This document shows, one piece after another, positions 44,450-52,328 of a stretch of 64,000 nt of DNA. The translations under genes and the position numbers were made by a program. The notes beneath the pieces were generated by a model that had not been told where the DNA came from, searched no databases, and worked only from the letters and a program-made list of their open reading frames with translations. How positions within the stretch are numbered: the stretch's first letter is position 1; each line of letters starts with the position of its first letter. The DNA comes from Streptomyces rubellomurinus (GTDB lineage Bacteria; Actinomycetota; Actinomycetes; Streptomycetales; Streptomycetaceae): positions 1-64,000 of the forward strand of contig NZ_JZKH01000044.1 of assembly GCF_000961885.1 (NCBI RefSeq). Reading direction: 5' to 3'.

Positions 44450-45115
44450 GTGAAGACGGAGACCCCGGCCGCCGGAGCAGACGACCCGACCGCCGCGAGC
44501 GGGCAGCCCTGCCCGGCCGCGCGCCGCGGCCGACCGCGCAGCGAGGCCGCCGAGCAGGCCATCTTCACCGCGGTCGAGGACCTGATGGCGGCCGGCACCA
44601 CCATGTCCGAGCTGACCATCGAGGGCATCGCCACCGCCGCCGGCGTCGGCAAGGCCACCATCTACCGGCGCTGGCCCAACAAGGAGGCCCTGCTGGTCGA
44701 CGTCGTCGGCCGACTGGAACTCCAGATCCCCGAGCCGACCGGCGGCACCGCCCGCGACGACCTGATCAACATCGTCGACTACACCCGCCGCCGCGGCCTC
44801 GCCAAGCGCAGCGCCTGGATCCTCAAGGCCGCCTTCGGCCAGATGCAGAGCCTGCCCGGCCTGCACCTCGCCTACCGCGAGCGGGTGATCAAGCCCCGGC
44901 GCGAGGCGGCCCTGCGGGTCATCCGCAGAGCCGTCGACGAGGGCGTGCTGCGCGCCGACCTCGACGTCGCCCTGCTCGGCGACCTGCTGATGGGCCCGAT
45001 CGTCTACCGCAGCATGCTCTGGGACGACTCCGACCTGGAGGACCCGGACCTGGCCCGCAAGATGATCGACTCGCTGCTCGAAGGCCTCGCCCCGTCGACC
45101 TCCCCCGCCTCGTAG
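44450..45115 (+). CDS. TetR-family regulator
   Basis: A 221-residue regulator. Residues about 25-85 are the TetR helix-turn-helix ([21 protein letters not shown] with KEALL; here [17 protein letters not shown]). The C-terminal ligand domain (about 95-215) resembles the TetR_C family found with efflux pumps. GTG at 44450 has GAGGGAG 10 nt upstream. It probably represses the preceding MFS gene through the inverted repeat at 42548-42596 and releases on drug binding. Confidence 0.9.
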   Translation: MKTETPAAGADDPTAASGQPCPAARRGRPRSEAAEQAIFTAVEDLMAAGTTMSELTIEGIATAAGVGKATIYRRWPNKEALLVDVVGRLELQIPEPTGGTARDDLINIVDYTRRRGLAKRSAWILKAAFGQMQSLPGLHLAYRERVIKPRREAALRVIRRAVDEGVLRADLDVALLGDLLMGPIVYRSMLWDDSDLEDPDLARKMIDSLLEGLAPSTSPAS

Positions 45116-45150
45116 CCGTTCCGGCCCACGTGGCCAAGCTCACGGAACGG
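45116..45150 (+). terminator. terminator after the TetR gene
   Basis: CCGTTCCG at 45116-45123 pairs with CGGAACGG at 45143-45150 immediately after the stop, with a 19-nt loop. Confidence 0.5.
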
Positions 45151-45304
45151 GCCGCGCCGGAACCCGGGCGGCCGGGCCCCACGTCTGTCCCGGCATAGGC
45201 TGAGCCGGGTATCCGATCAAACCGGCACCGATCCGGCACTTCGCCCGCGGACCGACGCGGGCCGGGCCCGGACCGGCGGACGGCACGAGCGACGGGAGTC
45301 ACGG

Positions 45305-46345
45305 ATGACGCAGGCGGAACGGACCGAACGGCTCGGGGCCGACGAACAGGCCCCGGCCCAGGCGGCCCGTCCCGGCGGCTTCCTCGGGCTCCGGCAGTGG
45401 GGGCGCGACGGGCGGGGCAGCACCACGTGGCGGCGCGGCCTGGTGGTCGCCGCCCTGGCCGTGGCCGTCGGCGCGCTGCTGGCCTTCCACGCCGAGGTGC
45501 CCAACGGCGTCGGCAACCTCGGCAGCCTGCTGGAGACCTTCCTGCCCTGGCTGGGCCTGGCCGTCCCGGCGCTGCTGGTGCCCGCGCTGCTGCGCCGCTC
45601 CGCCACCGCGCTGATCGCCCTGCTGCTGCCCGCCGCGCTGTGGGCCAACCTGTTCGGCGGCCTGGTCACCGACAAGAGCGGCGGGAAGGCGGACTGGACG
45701 GTGGTCAGCCACAACGTCGCCGCCGACAACACCGACGTGCCGGGCACCGTGCGCGGCCTGGTCGACTCCGGCGCGCAGATCGTCGCCCTGCAGGAGCTGG
45801 CCGGCCGGGCGCTGCACGCGTACGAGACCGGGCTCGCCGGGGCCTACCCGTACCACACGGTGCAGGGGACGGTCGGCCTCTGGTCGAAGTACCCGATCGG
45901 CGAGGTGTCCCCGGTGGACCTCAGGATGGGCTGGACCAGGGCCTTCCGGGCCCAGGTGACCACCCCGCAGGGCCCGCTCGCGGTGTACGTCGCGCACCTG
46001 CCGTCCGTCCGGCTGAAGGCCGAGGGCGGCTTCACCGTCCACCAGCGGGACGTCAGCGCGCAGGCGCTCGGCGACGCGATCCAGGCCGAGCCGCTGAAGA
46101 AGGTGCTGCTGCTCGGCGACCTCAACGGCACCATGAACGACCGCAGCCTGGCGCCCGTCACCTCGCAGATGCGCTCGGCCCAGGGCGCCGCCGGGGACGG
46201 CTTCGGCTTCAGCTGGCCGTCGTCGTTCCCGATGGCCCGGATCGACCAGATCATGAGCCGGGGCGGGCTCCAGCCGGTCGACTCCCGCACCCTGCCCCGG
46301 GACGGCAGCGACCACCTCCCGGTGGCCGCCGCCTTCCGGTACTGA
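45305..46345 (+). CDS. membrane-anchored endonuclease/exonuclease/phosphatase-family protein
   Basis: A 346-residue protein. Three hydrophobic helices lie in residues about 45-120. The C-terminal domain (about 130-346) has the EEP fold motifs: SHNVAADN, ALQELAG (Glu), LLLGDLNGTMND (Asp, Asn) and DGSDHLPVAAAF (Asp-His). Such proteins are metal-dependent phosphoesterases, here facing outside. GGGAG precedes the ATG. The substrate is unknown; extracellular nucleic acid or phospholipid are the usual guesses. It converges on nadE with a 5-bp gap. Confidence 0.85.
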   Translation: MTQAERTERLGADEQAPAQAARPGGFLGLRQWGRDGRGSTTWRRGLVVAALAVAVGALLAFHAEVPNGVGNLGSLLETFLPWLGLAVPALLVPALLRRSATALIALLLPAALWANLFGGLVTDKSGGKADWTVVSHNVAADNTDVPGTVRGLVDSGAQIVALQELAGRALHAYETGLAGAYPYHTVQGTVGLWSKYPIGEVSPVDLRMGWTRAFRAQVTTPQGPLAVYVAHLPSVRLKAEGGFTVHQRDVSAQALGDAIQAEPLKKVLLLGDLNGTMNDRSLAPVTSQMRSAQGAAGDGFGFSWPSSFPMARIDQIMSRGGLQPVDSRTLPRDGSDHLPVAAAFRY

Positions 46346-46350
46346 CCGTC

Positions 46351-48105
46351 CTAGCCGCGCCGCCAGCGGTTGGTGATCGGCAGGCGGCGGTCCCGGCCGA
46401 AGTTCTTCGCCGAGACCTTCGGGCCCGGCGGGTACTGGCGCCGCTTGTACTCGGCGGTGTCGACCAGGCGGACCACCCGGTCCACCACCGCCGGGTCGAA
46501 GCCGGCCGCGACGATCGCGTCCCGGCCCTCGTCGCCCTCGATGTAGCGGTCCAGCACGCTGTCCAGCAGGTCGTAGTCGGGCAGCGAGTCGGTGTCCACC
46601 TGGTCCGGCCGCAGCTCGGCGGACGGCGGCTTGCTGATGGTGTTCTCCGGGATCGGCGGCACCTCGCCGCGCCGCTCGGCCTCCTCGTTGCGCCAGCGGG
46701 CCAGCCGGAAGATCAGCGACTTGTAGACGTCCTTGATCGGGCCGTACGCGCCCACCGAGTCGCCGTACAGGGTCGAGTAGCCGACCGCCAGCTCGCTCTT
46801 GTTGCCGGGCGCGAGCACGAGGTGCCCCTCCTGGTTGGAGATCGCCATCAGCAGGGTGCCGCGCAGCCGGGACTGCAGGTTCTCCTCGGCCAGGCCGGTC
46901 AGTTCGGTGGCGGCCAGGTAGGCGTCGAACATCGGGGCGATCGAGACCGTGCGGAAGTGCAGCCCGGTGCGGCGGGCCAGCTCGGCCGCGTCGTCCCGGG
47001 AGTGCTGCGAGGAGTAGCGGCTGGGCATCGAGACGCAGTACACGTTCTCCGCGCCGATCGCGTCCACCGCGATCGAGGCCACCAGCGCCGAGTCGATGCC
47101 GCCGGACAGGCCGACCAGCACCGACCGCATGCCGTTCTTCTGCACGTACGCCCGGGTGCCGGCGACCAGCGCCGCCCAGATCTCGGCCTCGTCGGAGAGC
47201 CGCGGCGCCACCTCGGCGGTCAGCCTCTCGGCGGGCGCCGGCCGCGGCTCGTCGCCCAGCTCGGTACGGACCAGGTGCAGGCCGTCGCTCAGCAGCAGCC
47301 CGTCGGTGTGGTCGCTGCTCGCCTCCGGCAGGTCGAGGTCGAGGACCAGCAGGTGCTCCTCGAACTGCGGGGAGCGGGCGAGGACTTCGCCGTCCGCGTC
47401 GACCACGATCGAGTCGCCGTCGAAGACCAGCTCGTCCTGGCCGCCGACCATGTTGACGTACGCCAGGGTGCAGCCCGCCTCGGCCGCCCGGCGGCGGACC
47501 AGCTCCAGCCGCTGGTCGTCCTTGTTCCGCTCGTACGGCGAGCCGTTGACCACCAGCAGCAGCCCGGCCCCGGCCTCGCGGGCGGCGCTCACCCGGCCGC
47601 CGTCCTGCCAGATGTCCTCGCAGATCGCCAGCGCGACGTCCACCCCGCCGACCCGCAGCACCGGCAGCTGGTCGCCGGGGACGAACCAGCGGTACTCGTC
47701 GAACACGCCGTAGTTGGGCAGGTGGTGCTTGGCGAAGCGGGTCGCCACCTCACCGCCGTACAGCACCGCCGCGCAGTTCTGCGGCGACCCGGCCGGCCGC
47801 CCGAAGCGCGGCGAGGCGTGCTCGGAGCGCCCCAGGTAGCCGACCACCACCGGCACCCCGCCCAGCCCGTCGTCGGCCAGCCGGCCCGCCAGCTCGACCA
47901 GCGCCGCGCGGGACGCCTCGACGAAGGAACGGCGCAGCGCGAGGTCCTCGACCGGGTAGCCGGTCAGGGCCATCTCGGGGAACGCGACCAGCTGCGCACC
48001 GGCCTCCACGGCCTGCTTGGTCCAGCGCACCACCTCATCGCTGTTGCGCGCGATGTCACCGACCCAGGGGTCGATCTGGCTCAGGGCGAGACGGAGATTG
48101 GGCAT
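46351..48105 (-). CDS. nadE: glutamine-dependent NAD+ synthetase
   Basis: A 584-residue two-domain enzyme. Residues 1-260 are a nitrilase-like glutaminase with the Glu (AFPEMALTGYP), Lys (FAKHHLPNYGVFDEYRWF) and Cys (AICEDIW) triad. Residues about 300-584 are the synthetase with P-loop GLSGGIDSAL and downstream GNKSELAVGYSTLYGD. It makes NAD+ from deamido-NAD+, ATP and glutamine nitrogen. ATG at 48105 has no Shine-Dalgarno site and a -10-like TACACT ends 6 nt upstream, so the mRNA may be leaderless. Confidence 0.95.
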   Translation of the reverse strand: MPNLRLALSQIDPWVGDIARNSDEVVRWTKQAVEAGAQLVAFPEMALTGYPVEDLALRRSFVEASRAALVELAGRLADDGLGGVPVVVGYLGRSEHASPRFGRPAGSPQNCAAVLYGGEVATRFAKHHLPNYGVFDEYRWFVPGDQLPVLRVGGVDVALAICEDIWQDGGRVSAAREAGAGLLLVVNGSPYERNKDDQRLELVRRRAAEAGCTLAYVNMVGGQDELVFDGDSIVVDADGEVLARSPQFEEHLLVLDLDLPEASSDHTDGLLLSDGLHLVRTELGDEPRPAPAERLTAEVAPRLSDEAEIWAALVAGTRAYVQKNGMRSVLVGLSGGIDSALVASIAVDAIGAENVYCVSMPSRYSSQHSRDDAAELARRTGLHFRTVSIAPMFDAYLAATELTGLAEENLQSRLRGTLLMAISNQEGHLVLAPGNKSELAVGYSTLYGDSVGAYGPIKDVYKSLIFRLARWRNEEAERRGEVPPIPENTISKPPSAELRPDQVDTDSLPDYDLLDSVLDRYIEGDEGRDAIVAAGFDPAVVDRVVRLVDTAEYKRRQYPPGPKVSAKNFGRDRRLPITNRWRRG

Positions 48106-48111
48106 GCCACG

Positions 48112-48117
48112 AGTGTA
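48112..48117 (-). promoter_or_regulatory. -10 element of a possible leaderless nadE promoter
   Basis: TACACT on the minus strand ends 6 nt before the nadE ATG, placing transcription start at or next to the first base of the start codon. No good -35 is visible 17 nt further up, and no ribosome-binding site lies between. Confidence 0.45.
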
Positions 48118-48263
48118 ATCGTCTAACTGACGCGATGTCCCGCGCGGGGCTCGCCGCCGGGCTCCGCGCCCGGTCGGTGCCGGGGTCGACGGTGCCGTGC
48201 CGGGCGGGGATCGGCCATGATGGGGGCAGTCGCCCCACGACGTCCCTCCGCGGCCTCCGGGGC

Positions 48264-48279
48264 GTAACACGAGCGTAAA
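48264..48279 (+). promoter_or_regulatory. GlnR-box-like site upstream of glnA2
   Basis: GTAAC, 6 nt, then GTAAA, matching the actinobacterial GlnR half-site pattern gTnAC-n6-GaAAc loosely, 22 bp before the glutamine synthetase ATG. Such sites mediate nitrogen control; here it would overlap the promoter, so either activation or repression is possible. Confidence 0.4.
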
Positions 48280-48301
48280 GAGCAGAGGTGAGACTGTCCC
48301 C

Positions 48302-49663
48302 ATGGGCAAGCAGCAGCAGTTCGTGCTTCGGACGCTCGAGGAGCGTGACATCCGGTTCGTCCGGCTGTGGTTCACCGATGTGCTCGGCTACCTGAAGTCG
48401 GTGGCGGTGGCGCCGGCCGAGCTGGAGCAGGCCTTCGAGGAGGGCATCGGCTTCGACGGGTCGGCGATCGAGGGCTTCGCCCGGGTGTACGAGTCCGACA
48501 TGATCGCCAAGCCGGACCCGACCACCTTCCAGATCCTGCCGTGGCGCTCGGAGACTCCGGGGACGGCGCGGATGTTCTGCGACATCCTGATGCCGGACGG
48601 CTCGCCCTCCTACGCGGACCCGCGGTTCGTGCTCAAGCGCACCCTGGAGAAGGCCTCCGACCAGGGCTTCACCTTCTACACCCACCCGGAGATCGAGTTC
48701 TTCCTGCTGAAGAACCTGCCCGGCGACGGCACCCCGCCGATCCCCGCCGACCAGTCCGGCTACTTCGACCACACCCCGCGCGGGGTGGGCCACGACTTCC
48801 GCCGCCAGGCGATCACCATGCTGGAGTCGATGGGCATCTCGGTGGAGTTCTCGCACCACGAGGGCGCGCCCGGTCAGCAGGAGATCGACCTGCGCTACGC
48901 GGACGCGCTGTCCACCGCGGACAACATCATGACGTTCCGTCTGGTCATGAAGGAGGTCGCGCTGGAGCAGGGCGTGCACGCGAGCTTCATGCCCAAGCCG
49001 TTCTCCGAGCACCCCGGCAGCGGCATGCACACCCACGTCTCGCTGTTCGAGGGCGACCGCAACGCCTTCCACGAGTCCGGCGCCGAGTACCAGCTCTCCA
49101 AGGTCGGCAGATCCTTCATCGCCGGCCTGCTGAAGCACGCCGCCGAGACGGCCGCCGTCACCAACCAGTGGGTGAACTCGTACAAGCGCATCTGGGGCGG
49201 CTCGCAGCGCACCGCCGGCGCGGGCGGCGAGGCGCCGTCGTACATCTGCTGGGGCCACAACAACCGCTCGGCGCTCATCCGGGTGCCGATGTACAAGCCG
49301 GGCAAGCAGGGCTCCACCCGGATCGAGGTCCGCTCGCTGGACACCGGCTGCAACCCGTACCTCGCCTACGCCGTCACCCTCGCGGCCGGCCTGAAGGGCA
49401 TCGAGGAGGGCTACGAGCTCCCGCCGGGCGCCGACGACGACGTGTGGGCGCTGACCGACTCCGAGCGCCGCGCCCTCGGCATCCAGCCGATGCCGCAGAA
49501 CCTGGGCGAGGCGATCGACCTGATGCAGCGCAGCGAGCTGGTCGCCGAGACCCTGGGCGAGCACGTGTTCGACTTCTTCCTGCGGAACAAGCGTCAGGAG
49601 TGGGAGGAGTACCGCTCCGAGGTGACGCCGTTCGAGCTGCGAAAGAACCTGCAGGTGCTGTAG
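48302..49663 (+). CDS. glnA2: glutamine synthetase-like enzyme, GlnA2 subgroup
   Basis: A 453-residue class I GS fold. GIGFDGSAIEGFARV, EIEFFLL, GHDFRRQAI, HHEGAPGQQEIDLR, MPKPFSEHPGSGMHTHVSLF (short: KPFSEHPGSGMHTH) and SYICWGHNNRSALIRVP are the metal, ATP and glutamate site regions. The family closest by memory is GlnA2 of Mycobacterium and Streptomyces; the S. coelicolor protein works as a gamma-glutamylpolyamine synthetase. The adenylylated Tyr region reads DDVWALT with Trp, so GlnE control is not expected. AGAGGTGAG precedes the ATG. It is divergent from nadE, with glnE 2.7 kb downstream. Confidence 0.93.
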   Translation: MGKQQQFVLRTLEERDIRFVRLWFTDVLGYLKSVAVAPAELEQAFEEGIGFDGSAIEGFARVYESDMIAKPDPTTFQILPWRSETPGTARMFCDILMPDGSPSYADPRFVLKRTLEKASDQGFTFYTHPEIEFFLLKNLPGDGTPPIPADQSGYFDHTPRGVGHDFRRQAITMLESMGISVEFSHHEGAPGQQEIDLRYADALSTADNIMTFRLVMKEVALEQGVHASFMPKPFSEHPGSGMHTHVSLFEGDRNAFHESGAEYQLSKVGRSFIAGLLKHAAETAAVTNQWVNSYKRIWGGSQRTAGAGGEAPSYICWGHNNRSALIRVPMYKPGKQGSTRIEVRSLDTGCNPYLAYAVTLAAGLKGIEEGYELPPGADDDVWALTDSERRALGIQPMPQNLGEAIDLMQRSELVAETLGEHVFDFFLRNKRQEWEEYRSEVTPFELRKNLQVL

Positions 49664-49677
49664 GCGCAAACCGTTCG

Positions 49678-49713
49678 GGGCCCGTCGTCATTCGAGAGGG
49701 TGACGGCGGGCCC
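49678..49713 (+). terminator. terminator of glnA2
   Basis: GGGCCCGTCGTCA at 49678-49690 pairs with TGACGGCGGGCCC at 49701-49713 (13-bp stem with one G-U pair, 10-nt loop), 15 bp after the stop. Confidence 0.8.
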
Positions 49714-49830
49714 CCCTCGCGGGTGGATCTCGGGCGGAACGATTCTCCGATGGCGGAGTGTGGCGAGAGCGTGACGGAGCGGTGTGGTCCGATGGGCCTG
49801 ATCCCGTTCTCCACCTCCCGAGAGGACACC

Positions 49831-51042
49831 ATGCTCCCCTCCCCCCTCAGCCGCGTCGCGCGCGCCCGGCGGATCGCCCGCCGGGCCGTCGTCGCGGGGG
49901 CGGCCCTCGCCGCCGTCGCGGGCCAGCTGCTGGCCCCCACCCTGGCCGACGCCCGCGGCTCCGGCTCCTCGAAGCCCCACACGCGGGACAGCGTCGTCAC
50001 GGCGAACCCGCTGCCGTTCACCACGCGGTTCGAGGGCGACTTCCACGGCGGCATCAAGCGGATCAGCAACTCGCTGATGACCTGCGACGAGACCAAGCCG
50101 CCGGTCGACCCGGCGCAGGTGTCGTGCCTGGACGCCCGCAAGGGGCTCGGCCCGCTGCCGATCAACAACAAGTACGAGATGAAGTACGTCAACATCGACC
50201 CGGGCTCGATCGGCCCGCTCGGTGACCCGATCTACTCGGCCAGCTCCGCCGACCTCGGCCTGATCGACGGCTCCAAGGTCCGGTACGCGCGGCTGTACTG
50301 GGGCGGCACCCGCGGCATCGGCGACACCGTGCTGCCGGAGAGCCAGATCGACGAGGTCTACCTGAAGGTCCCGGGCGAGGCCCAGTACCGCAACATCGCC
50401 AACGACCAGCCGTCCATCGGCTACATCACCACCACCGACGAGAGCAGCTACCAGGCCTCCGCCGACGTCACCGACCTGGTCAAGAACGCCGGCAACGGCA
50501 CCTACACCGTCGCCAACATGGACTCCGTGGTGAAGCCGCACAGCTGGGGCGGCTGGACGATCGTCGTCGTGTACGAGAACGACTGCCTGCCGAAGCGGCA
50601 CCTCCACGTCTGGGACGGCTTCCAGGTCGAGCTGCCGGACAGCCCCGAGCTGACGGTCGACCTGCCCGGGCTGCAGACGGAGCAGAGCGGCCCGCCCGCC
50701 GCCAAGATGGGCTGGGTCGTCTACGACGGCGACCTCAAGTGGACCGGCGACACCCTCGCCGTGAAGTCCACCAACGGGCCGAGGACGATGTTCTCCGACG
50801 TCAACCACCCGGCCGACAACGCCTTCAACTCCACCATCGAGGAGCTGAACCCGGCCGACGCGTTCACCCGGAACCCGACCTACCGCAACAACTTCGGCTA
50901 CGACTCCGACACCTGGGACGTCTCGCCGTTCCTGCGGGACGGGGACACCGACATCAAGACCATCTTCGACACCACGAAGAACGGCTACGACATCGGCGTC
51001 TTCTACGCCTGGGTGAACCTGGACGGCTCGACGGACGTCTGA
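49831..51042 (+). CDS. secreted beta-rich protein of unknown function
   Basis: A 403-residue protein with a clear signal peptide: basic ARARRIARRA, hydrophobic VVAGAALAAVAGQLLAP, cleavage near LADARG (about residue 41). The mature part has many Tyr/Trp/Asp and short strand-like stretches (VRYARLYWGGTRG, YTVANMDSVVKPHSWGGWTIV in part, LHVWDGFQVEL), a lectin- or DUF3344-like pattern. No catalytic motif or anchor is seen, so it is probably released. GGACACC precedes ATG at 49831. Its 3' end overlaps the convergent acyltransferase by 40 bp. Confidence 0.7.
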   Translation: MLPSPLSRVARARRIARRAVVAGAALAAVAGQLLAPTLADARGSGSSKPHTRDSVVTANPLPFTTRFEGDFHGGIKRISNSLMTCDETKPPVDPAQVSCLDARKGLGPLPINNKYEMKYVNIDPGSIGPLGDPIYSASSADLGLIDGSKVRYARLYWGGTRGIGDTVLPESQIDEVYLKVPGEAQYRNIANDQPSIGYITTTDESSYQASADVTDLVKNAGNGTYTVANMDSVVKPHSWGGWTIVVVYENDCLPKRHLHVWDGFQVELPDSPELTVDLPGLQTEQSGPPAAKMGWVVYDGDLKWTGDTLAVKSTNGPRTMFSDVNHPADNAFNSTIEELNPADAFTRNPTYRNNFGYDSDTWDVSPFLRDGDTDIKTIFDTTKNGYDIGVFYAWVNLDGSTDV

Positions 51043-52163
51043 CGGTCCGCCTCGGAAGGGCGCCGCTGCCGCACCACCCGCGGCAGCGGCGCCGCCGTGT
51101 CCGGGGAGCGGGCCGCGCCGCGCAGCAGCCGCTCGCAGGGGCGCTCCACCCGGTGGTACAGCACGGCCGCCACGGCCAGCGAGCCGCCGGCCAGCAGCAG
51201 CCACACGCCCGCCCTCGCGAACCCGGGGGCGGGGCGGCCGTACCACGCCAGCCAGCAGCGGATGCCGATCTCGTGCACCAGGTACCAGGCGAACGACCAC
51301 TCGCCGAGCCGGACGGCCGCCCGGCCGGCCAGCAGCCGGGGCGCCGTCCCGGCGGCGTCCCGCTGGGCGGCCGCCGCCAGCAGCGCCGCGAACAGCGGCG
51401 CGGGCAGCAACTGGGCGGCGCTGTACGGGCCGTACCAGAGCGCGTCCGGGACGGCGGCGTGCCAGGGGACCAGGGCGAGGTGCCAGGCCGCGACGGCGCC
51501 GGCGGCCGGGGCGAGCCGCAGCCGGGGGAGCAGGCCGTGCCGCACGGCCAGGCCGGTGACCACGCCGAGGACGAACTGCGGGGTGCGGGTGAGCGGCAGG
51601 TAGTCCAGCAGGAAGCCGCGCAGCGCGGCGTCGCCGGGCAGCAGCGCACCGGCCGCCCACAGGGCGGGCCCGAGCGCCGCGCAGAGCGCCGCGAGCGGTA
51701 GCCAGGCCCGCCGGCGCGCCCCCGACAGCCGCAGCAGCGCCGGGAACAGCAGGTAGAACCAGGCCTCGGCGCCCAGCGACCAGGAGGCCGGATTGCCGCC
51801 GTACACCGTCGACGGCGCCCAGGTGTGCAGCAGCACCAGCGACCACAGGGCGGCCGCGACGGGCAGCGCCGCCCCGATCGCGGCGTCCGCGCCGAGCGAC
51901 AGCACGGTGGCCAGCGCGTGCAGCGGCCAGATCCGGGCGAACCGCCGGCGGGCGAAGGCACCGGCGGACGCGGCCGAGCCCTGGTACGTCCAGGCGAGGA
52001 CGAAGCCGGACAGCACGAAGAAGAACGTGACGCCCGAACGCCCGTACCAGGCCAGGGGACTGAGCAGCGGCAGCTCCCCGACCTTGCGGGACAGGTGGTA
52101 GAGCACCACCAGCAGGGCGGCCCAGAAGCGCAGCCCGGTGAGCGAGGGCAGACGACTGGGCAT
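51003..52163 (-). CDS. acyltransferase-3 family membrane protein
   Basis: A 386-residue membrane protein with about ten hydrophobic helices. LTGLRFWAALLVVLYHLSRK at the N-terminus carries the conserved R and H, and VTFFFVLSGFVLAWTY follows, both typical of acyltransferase-3 (OafA-like) proteins that O-acylate cell-surface sugars or macrolides. ATG at 52163. The last 40 bp overlap the convergent secreted-protein gene, and its C-terminal codons contain that gene's terminator hairpin. Confidence 0.88.
   Translation of the reverse strand: MPSRLPSLTGLRFWAALLVVLYHLSRKVGELPLLSPLAWYGRSGVTFFFVLSGFVLAWTYQGSAASAGAFARRRFARIWPLHALATVLSLGADAAIGAALPVAAALWSLVLLHTWAPSTVYGGNPASWSLGAEAWFYLLFPALLRLSGARRRAWLPLAALCAALGPALWAAGALLPGDAALRGFLLDYLPLTRTPQFVLGVVTGLAVRHGLLPRLRLAPAAGAVAAWHLALVPWHAAVPDALWYGPYSAAQLLPAPLFAALLAAAAQRDAAGTAPRLLAGRAAVRLGEWSFAWYLVHEIGIRCWLAWYGRPAPGFARAGVWLLLAGGSLAVAAVLYHRVERPCERLLRGAARSPDTAAPLPRVVRQRRPSEADRQTSVEPSRFTQA
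51059..51093 (+). terminator. terminator embedded in the acyltransferase 3' coding end
   Basis: GGCGCCGCTGCCGC at 51059-51072 pairs exactly with GCGGCAGCGGCGCC at 51080-51093 (14-bp stem, 7-nt loop), 16 bp after the secreted-protein stop. The same bases encode the C-terminal Pro/Arg-rich part of the minus-strand acyltransferase. Confidence 0.75.
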
Positions 52164-52328
52164 CGGGGCTCCGGGGGTGAGGGGATCCGCCGGGTGAACG
52201 ATTCCGGCGGGTGCCGGGTCACGGGTGCCGGTCACGGGCCGCGTCACCGCAGTGGCCGTCCGGTGGTCACACCCGGCGCGGCGGGCGGCGGGCGCGTAAC
52301 CTGCTGGACGGGACGGATGGAGGGGCCG

